A stretch of DNA of 64,000 nt, taken from positions 266,010 to 330,009 of the forward strand of contig NZ_JHXQ01000003.1 in NCBI RefSeq assembly GCF_000621665.1, written 5' to 3'. A program made the position numbers and the translations under genes. Under the pieces are notes generated by a model, which made no database searches, was not told the origin of the DNA, and saw only the letters and a list, made by a program, of their open reading frames with translations. This stretch comes from Allorhizobium undicola ORS 992 = ATCC 700741. GTDB taxonomy: Bacteria > Pseudomonadota > Alphaproteobacteria > Rhizobiales > Rhizobiaceae. Below are positions 59,372 through 64,000 of this stretch, piece by piece. Every line of letters begins with the position of its first letter. Positions within the stretch are counted from its first letter, which is position 1.

Positions 59372-59701
59372 TTACAGCCTCAGGATCGCGAGAGCAACGG
59401 CAGTGGCGTTGTCGCCGTAGGTGTGATCCAGACGCCTCCAGGTTCGCTCCTCGGATATTTCATCGGCCTGCCGCGAGAAATCGGCAGCGTGGAGCATCGC
59501 CTGCAATACAGGGAGCTCGCCTGTCGAGAGAAGGCCGGCGATCTCCTTGGCTCTTTTGACCATACGGCCCACGTCCCGGTCGTTTGCGGCCTGGAAGCGG
59601 CTGCTATAGTCGTCCCAGCTTCGGCAACTGCCGATGTCAAACCCGAGTTTGCGGGCAATGTCCTCGACGGGATCGAGGGCTTTCCATGTGTTGAAGTCCA
59701 T
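59372..59701 (-). CDS. Unrecognised small helical protein
   Basis: A 109-residue protein (MDFNTWKALDPVEDIARKLGF...) without membrane or signal segments. The companion frame beginning at 59709 is a shadow. It is part of the same minus-strand run as the other small genes. No family recognised. Confidence 0.6.
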   Translation of the reverse strand: MDFNTWKALDPVEDIARKLGFDIGSCRSWDDYSSRFQAANDRDVGRMVKRAKEIAGLLSTGELPVLQAMLHAADFSRQADEISEERTWRRLDHTYGDNATAVALAILRL

Positions 59702-59784
59702 TGTGTCACCTTGCGTCTCTAACGTGTTTGAAGGGTCTCACCGCGTGAGATAGTTGGCAACAGAAATCACGCGGTGAGGCAAAT

Positions 59785-60021
59785 TTAGGCAGCTCGGATA
59801 GCTTCTAGCCTTGCAGCGGTTTCGGCGGCACGTCGAGCAGCGGCGGCGCTGGTCTCCGTGCCGGAAGCGATGCGAGTGCATGCATCAACTACCTCCCAGT
59901 AAAACAGGCCATCGCCGCCGAACGTCACAACGAGATCAAGGACTCGTCCAGCGAAAGAGAAGCCAGCGGCCTCACCACAGACGTCCGCATCGGGCTTCCA
60001 GCTAATATAGAATACGTTCAT
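59785..60021 (-). CDS. Unrecognised small protein
   Basis: A 78-residue protein from ATG 60021 (MNVFYISWKPDADVCG), with AGAGGA upstream; the longer frame to 60381 is a shadow of the next gene. It contains a beta-like first half and an Ala-rich C-terminal helix. No family recognised. Confidence 0.55.
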   Translation of the reverse strand: MNVFYISWKPDADVCGEAAGFSFAGRVLDLVVTFGGDGLFYWEVVDACTRIASGTETSAAAARRAAETAARLEAIRAA

Positions 60022-60053
60022 ATCGATTATCCTCTTCTTGGGTGATTGGGAGT

Positions 60054-60578
60054 TCAGTTCTGGCCGCAAACCTGGACTGCCGCGAGCTTCGGCAGGCGCA
60101 GAATGTCCATGGCATGATATCGGGCTAGCGGCGGGGCTATGGACCGGGTGTCGGTCAACTGTTCCTGAACCGCGTTCAGGAACTTCAGGGAGAGCTTGGG
60201 CGGTAGCGTTATTCCACGTAGCCCCCTCACCACATCGGTGGCCGAGTCCACAAGATGAATGTCGATGAGAAGCCGCTCCTCGCGATTGGTGACATCTGGA
60301 AGATGACGGCGATCTTCGGAGACAAGGCGAATATCGAACGGGCAATCGAATACGAGGTCTCCCGGGAACTCGAACACCCATAGGATCAGCGGGCCATCCT
60401 TGATGAAGCCAGCCTTCATTTTCCCTTTACGGATGGCCTGAGCTTCGGACCGCTGCAGGTCTGGCATGCCTATAAGCAATAGGTTGCCTTCCACCGTCAG
60501 GAACTCGGCCTTGGCTCCTTCCATGTTGTTAAGCGCAAGCGGGTACCGCTCGCCGCGCTCGATCTTGATGAAGTTCAT
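60054..60578 (-). CDS. Unrecognised protein, 174 residues
   Basis: From ATG 60578 (MNFIKIERGERYPLALNNM), with AAGGAC upstream. It has mixed beta and helix content, no membrane segment. The adjacent small genes are in the same direction and closely spaced, so an operon is likely. No family recognised. Confidence 0.6.
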   Translation of the reverse strand: MNFIKIERGERYPLALNNMEGAKAEFLTVEGNLLLIGMPDLQRSEAQAIRKGKMKAGFIKDGPLILWVFEFPGDLVFDCPFDIRLVSEDRRHLPDVTNREERLLIDIHLVDSATDVVRGLRGITLPPKLSLKFLNAVQEQLTDTRSIAPPLARYHAMDILRLPKLAAVQVCGQN

Positions 60579-60800
60579 AATCAGTCCTTCTGTTGGCATG
60601 GCTTCGCCGTTCGTGCCGAAGCCCGTTTCAGTTCTTTTTGATGTCTCGCTTGTTTAGTCGTTGCTCACTGTTGCGATGACGACCAATGGTGATGTGAGTC
60701 GCCTCCGATCGCAACAGTGAGCAGCGAATATTTCTGAGCTAAGTAACTGAAACTATTAAATTAAAGACTCCGACGCGACATCTTGAATTTCCGCTCAAAC

Positions 60801-60965
60801 TTAACGACGACGCCGTGAGATTTTCCATGCGAGGGCCAGAAACAACAAAATCCAGACAACGATGTTGTTCGTTTCGACCGCTGCAGGTGCCTTGTTGGCA
60901 ATGACGTAGAGCGCGGTGAAAACCGTCAGCCCAATCGGGAGGGAGAGGATGCGAAGCGCGACCAT
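60801..60965 (-). CDS. Small membrane peptide, 54 residues
   Basis: ATG 60965 opens MVALRILSLPIGLTVFTALYV, a membrane helix, and a second helix (NIVVWILLFLALAWK) ends in RRRR. It has two spans and a basic tail, a typical small membrane protein. It lies 15 bp after the upstream gene ending at 60981. No family recognised. Confidence 0.6.
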   Translation of the reverse strand: MVALRILSLPIGLTVFTALYVIANKAPAAVETNNIVVWILLFLALAWKISRRRR

Positions 60966-60980
60966 GGTCAAGTCTTTCTT

Positions 60981-61226
60981 TTAGGCGGTTGCCTGATCTA
61001 GACGTCGGAAAGCCTGAATGCCGTCTCGGTGAAACTCGTTGCGCATTTCGGCAGCGGACCCCGGGATGCGGGAACGTCGGATGAGGTGTCTAGCAGAGGT
61101 TTGCGGATCGAGGCGGTATAGCGATGCCAGGTAACAGATGAGTCCGCCCAAGGCGTCACGGTCGTTAACCTCCTCGATCTGCACCGAGAAGGTTAAGCCC
61201 GGAATGGTTGTGATTTTCACCTGCAT
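60981..61226 (-). CDS. Unrecognised small protein
   Basis: An 81-residue soluble protein (MQVKITTIPGLTFSVQIEEV...), with a C-terminal RHLIRRSRIP segment that is basic. It is the first gene of the minus-strand run of small genes. No family recognised. Confidence 0.6.
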   Translation of the reverse strand: MQVKITTIPGLTFSVQIEEVNDRDALGGLICYLASLYRLDPQTSARHLIRRSRIPGSAAEMRNEFHRDGIQAFRRLDQATA

Positions 61227-62018
61227 CTCGTGTACCTTTCCGCTGATTTCTATGCAATAATGGATATCATTCCGTGAGAAGGGTGCCCAGGGATAAACAC
61301 GGAATGGTTGCGTCTTGCCGGAGGGAGACTTAACGGCACTGGTTGGATTTTAATGATTTGAAGACGAGAGGCATGTTCCTGTTCGATGCGGGCCGCAGGC
61401 CAAGCTCTCGAACCCGCCCGGAGGGCGGCCTTGGATGTTCCCGTCCCGATGCCCTCAATTGACCGGCACGCGCAACGGCAGTCATCCAGAGGACCGAAGC
61501 AACGCGTAGGACGGCATCGCCGTTGACAGAGGGAGCATGGCGGTAGGCTTGGCGGTGAGGGTGCGGAAACAGAATGAGAGGTAGTCCGACCCATTCCAGC
61601 GTATATTGGTGCTGTAGCGGCCTGTATTCTTCGCGATACAGCACCGAAGTCTCTCAAAATGGCCAGTGGGACATTTCGATGCGGGAACCGCATCAGGCGA
61701 CGAAAGATGAGCATATCGGAGCGGCAAGCATAGCGACCCCGATAACGGGGATGACGCGGGAATTCGCGCATGCCGAGCGCGGTTAACCGGGTTGCCGCAG
61801 GAGGTTCTGCAAAGCGCCGCTGTAGGCGGGAACCGGGACCGACCACCCCCGCCGAGGCATTCCGGTTCGAGCCTCATTGAAAGCTCTGACTTATCCGTCC
61901 GCCATGATTGCAAATCCGCGGCGCAAAAAGGACGGGATAACGTTGCTTGCGCCTCTATGCCCGGTTGTCCTTTCAAGGTCCGTCATTTTTCAGTAGCGGC
62001 AACTTGAAGAAGAGACGC
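61227..62018. other. Large intergenic region upstream of the LuxR-type gene
   Basis: About 790 bp. Several open frames occur on both strands, but none has consistent protein character or a ribosome site. Some fragments may be decayed coding sequence. It should hold the promoters of the minus-strand small genes and of the LuxR-type gene. Confidence 0.45.
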
Positions 62019-62711
62019 ATGTTGAAAGACAAACCCTTTGCCGCCCTCACTCAGAAGATGTTGGATGCATGGATCGAGACCGATCCCGCCGATCCTGCGG
62101 AGCCGCATCGCGTTTATGCCGGTGTTCTACACCTGCTTTCGATCAAGATGCGGTTGACCGTATTCCGCATCGAAGGTGATGATCCGCTCGCGTGGCAGAT
62201 GACGCCCGTGCGTCATTCTGGCTTCACGTCGAGCTTGTTCAACGTCAACAAGATTTTTGAAGATCAGCGAATTGGCGACTTCAAGGACCAGGACTACATG
62301 GCGTCCGCCGTGATCCCCCGCCTTCGCCAAGTCATCGAAAACCAACAACCGTCGATGGAGTTGGTGAAGACCAAGCTCTTCGGCATCAATCTCGGCTACG
62401 ACCGGATTCTGATACCGCAGCGGACGCTTGGCCGCCCACGGTGGGTGATCTCGTCATCACACGCCCGTTTTCTTCTGGATGCGCCCAAGACCCCCGGGAA
62501 GTTTGACGTAGACGACGAGGCCGTGGTCCAGCTCCTGCTGGAAGGCTGCACAGCCAAGGAAATAGCTGCCCAGCTGGGTCTATCGCACCGGACCGTCGAG
62601 CACCGTCTCGACCGGCTTAAAGTGCGGTTTGGCGCACGCAACCTTGTGCATCTGGTCGTCATGTTGCTCGGCGGACATGTCAATCGGGAGAACGGTGCCA
62701 GTATTACCTGA
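62019..62711 (+). CDS. LuxR-type helix-turn-helix regulator
   Basis: A 230-residue regulator from ATG 62019, with AAGAAGAG upstream. The C-terminal LuxR-type helix-turn-helix (residues 168-213) reads VQLLLEGCTAKEIAAQLGLSHRTVEHRLDRLKVRFG. The N-terminal 160 residues look like a PAS-like sensing domain, not an autoinducer domain. Its stop overlaps the convergent flagellin gene by eight bases, so it may control that flagellin; only context suggests this. Confidence 0.85.
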   Translation: MLKDKPFAALTQKMLDAWIETDPADPAEPHRVYAGVLHLLSIKMRLTVFRIEGDDPLAWQMTPVRHSGFTSSLFNVNKIFEDQRIGDFKDQDYMASAVIPRLRQVIENQQPSMELVKTKLFGINLGYDRILIPQRTLGRPRWVISSSHARFLLDAPKTPGKFDVDDEAVVQLLLEGCTAKEIAAQLGLSHRTVEHRLDRLKVRFGARNLVHLVVMLLGGHVNRENGASIT

Positions 62712-63666
62712 AGAGTTGCAGGAGGGTATCGGGTGACGCGTTGGCGATAGATAGCGCCTGCACTGCCAGCTGTTGCTGACTTTCGAGAGCGCGTAGTCTG
62801 GTAGACGCCTCGTTCATATCGGCATCGACCAATCGCCCGACGCCTGTTGTCACCGCGTCCATCCGCGACTTGTTCAGTTCCTCGTATGTATCGAGCGAGC
62901 TCTGGATGGACCCCAGATAGGACATGCGGTCGGCGACACCCTGCAGTTTCGTTTCGATGTAACTCACGAAGTTCGAATACGCTCCCGCCCTGTCGCCGCC
63001 GTTCCGCAGGAGGTTGTTTTCGAGCCGCATCAGATTGAAAGAGGCATCCGTGTCATAGGCCTCGTAGTCGCCCGTCACCGGGTTGGTCAGTAGAATATTG
63101 TACCAACTCGCGTAGGCCGGCACGAATGAATCGGGGACATCCACGATATCACCCAGATCGAACAGCGCCTTTTCAGGATTGTAGTCGGACGGGTGGCTCA
63201 TCGGGTATCCGGAATCGTCATTCAGTAACAGGAGGTCCATTGCCTTGACATCTAGCGTCTGAACCTTCGCCTCCCCATATCCGATAACGAATGAGTACGT
63301 CCGCTGGCTTGCCTTCTCCGGTTGCCCTTTCGGGTTGTAGAGGAGGTTCACCCCCGAAAAGGATGCGGACACCATCGCGTCCCGCGCCTGGTCCTGCAGC
63401 TGTTGCATCTGCTGTTCAATGTCGGCGACCTGTGACTTTCCGTAGTACTCGTCGAGGCTATAGCCACCGATGATGAGGTTCTTGAATTCCGGCTGCGGCA
63501 TGTCGCTCGCCGTTATCGCAAGGTTCCTGATCTCCACGAAACTCTTGTGGACCGTCTCCATCGCGGCATAGGCGGTATCGACTATGGCTGACGCGAGGCC
63601 GATCGAATCTGTGACCGCAGACATCGCCATGGTCTCCGAGCGCATTGTCGTAGATATCGACCAGTA
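62704..63666 (-). pseudogene. Flagellin gene truncated at its 5' end by an IS21-family element
   Basis: The preserved part begins YWSISTTMRSETMAMSAVTDSIG, the flagellin core that in rhizobial flagellins lies about 45 residues from the start, and ends with the conserved C-terminal helix ALESQQQLAVQALSIANASPDTLLQLFR. The first conserved codon (63664-63666) is next to the IS end TGTCAATC at 63667. The start codon, N-terminal export signal and the N-terminal D0 helix are missing, so no functional flagellin can be made from this copy. A TTG in the IS (63670-63672) keeps the frame open but is artificial. The central part (LNDDSGYPMSHPSDYNPEK...) is a long variable surface region. Confidence 0.88.
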
Positions 63667-64000
63667 TGTCAATCGGCGTTGTAACGGGACCCCTTATCGG
63701 CTCCCAAAAGGGACCCCTGCCTCTGGTTGCATCGGGTCAGCGCGCGTAGGCCCGGAGCTCTCCATTTAGCGCAGGGGCCTGCGGGCGCGGGTTGTTTGTC
63801 TTTTCGGCTTTAGCTTTGAGAGCGGTTTTTAAAGCGCCAGGATTCGTTCCCGGTTTCCACGATCTCGCAATGGTGGGTGAGCCTGTCGAGCAGAGCGGCG
63901 GTCATTTTGGCATCGCCGAATACGGCTGGCCACTCGCCGAAGGCCAGGTTTGTCGTGACGATGATCGATGTCCGCTCATAGAGCCTGCTGATGAGATGGA
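63667..64000 (-). mobile_element. IS21-family element, istB-side end
   Basis: The element starts with TGTCAATCGGCG at 63667 and has a 9-bp direct repeat GGGACCCCT at 63686-63694 and 63710-63718, matching the multiple terminal repeats of IS21-type elements. istB begins within it and continues off the window, so the element's other end is unseen. Confidence 0.8.
63810..64000 (-). CDS. istB: IS21 transposition helper ATPase IstB (3' end; partial)
   Basis: The C-terminal 63 codons are present. The frame reads [20 protein letters not shown], then [20 protein letters not shown], then [20 protein letters not shown], ending QS-stop. This is the typical IstB C-terminus, carrying the TTNLAFGEW block of its AAA+ domain. 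IstB works with the IstA transposase, whose gene should lie beyond the window. The gene is intact as far as can be seen. Confidence 0.95.
   Translation of the reverse strand, partial: HLISRLYERTSIIVTTNLAFGEWPAVFGDAKMTAALLDRLTHHCEIVETGNESWRFKNRSQS

Noticed and set aside
61250..61976. Open frames in the region before the LuxR-type gene
   Set aside because: Arg/Pro/Ser-rich composition, no consistent ribosome site, and overlapping frames on the same strand; treated as non-coding or decayed.
49860..64000. A second copy of the tRNA-His 3' end as the right attachment site
   Set aside because: No stretch matching the tRNA 3' end was found by reading downstream; the boundary may be outside the window.

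Overview
The window looks like a secondary replicon of a Rhizobiales alphaproteobacterium of the Brucella/Ochrobactrum group. The grounds are the rhizobial-type flagellar order flgL-flaF-flbT-flgD-fliQ-flhA-fliR with the flagellin regulators FlaF and FlbT, an agl alpha-glucoside operon, a zwf-pgl-edd operon, a PdhS/PleC/DivJ-type kinase, and a tRNA-His with no encoded G-1 and with A73. This assignment comes from recognising gene families and gene order; no database was searched.

Layout. (1) 1-7760: flagellar genes for the hook-filament junction, flagellin control, hook cap, export gate, rod, and FliJ-, FlgN- and FliL-like small proteins, all on the plus strand. A 60-bp tandem repeat lies between flgD and fliQ. 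(2) 7895-9903: a WecG-type glycosyltransferase and folD. (3) 9968-18154: a LacI-type regulator divergent from aglEFGAK (binding protein, two permeases, alpha-glucosidase, ATPase), with a perfect 16-bp operator-like palindrome between them. (4) 18332-22162: a PilZ-like protein, a Tlde1/DUF2778 protein and a soluble chemoreceptor. (5) 22563-26763: edd, pgl and zwf (Entner-Doudoroff entry). (6) 26858-31354: puuB and a puuA-type glutamine synthetase, a YhiN/HI0933 flavoprotein and a 46-residue membrane peptide. (7) 31916-38912: a transmembrane chemoreceptor, a small conserved-looking protein, isocitrate lyase with a divergent XRE/acyl-type regulator, and an unrecognised repeat-rich protein. (8) 39164-43202: potFGHI putrescine/polyamine import, which pairs functionally with puuA/puuB. 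(9) 43270-49637: an AsmA-like protein, a 1196-residue PAS histidine kinase and a phasin. The metabolic genes together cover sugar import, the Entner-Doudoroff route, polyamine catabolism, the glyoxylate shunt and polyester storage.

Accessory region. After tRNA-His (49806-49882) the style changes sharply. There is a single-chain DNA methyltransferase with a nuclease-like N-terminus, a plus-strand run with a MobV-type relaxase and a DotA/TraY-type protein among unrecognised small genes, a minus-strand run of six unrecognised small genes, a LuxR-type regulator, and a convergent flagellin gene. The 5' end of that flagellin is cut off by an IS21-family element whose istB end runs off the window. 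This is most simply an integrated mobile element downstream of a tRNA. I could not find a repeat of the tRNA 3' end inside the window, so its far boundary probably lies outside.

Limits. Functions are read from motifs, lengths and context only. Start codons were chosen by ribosome-binding sites and overlaps. No CRISPR array or rRNA was seen.
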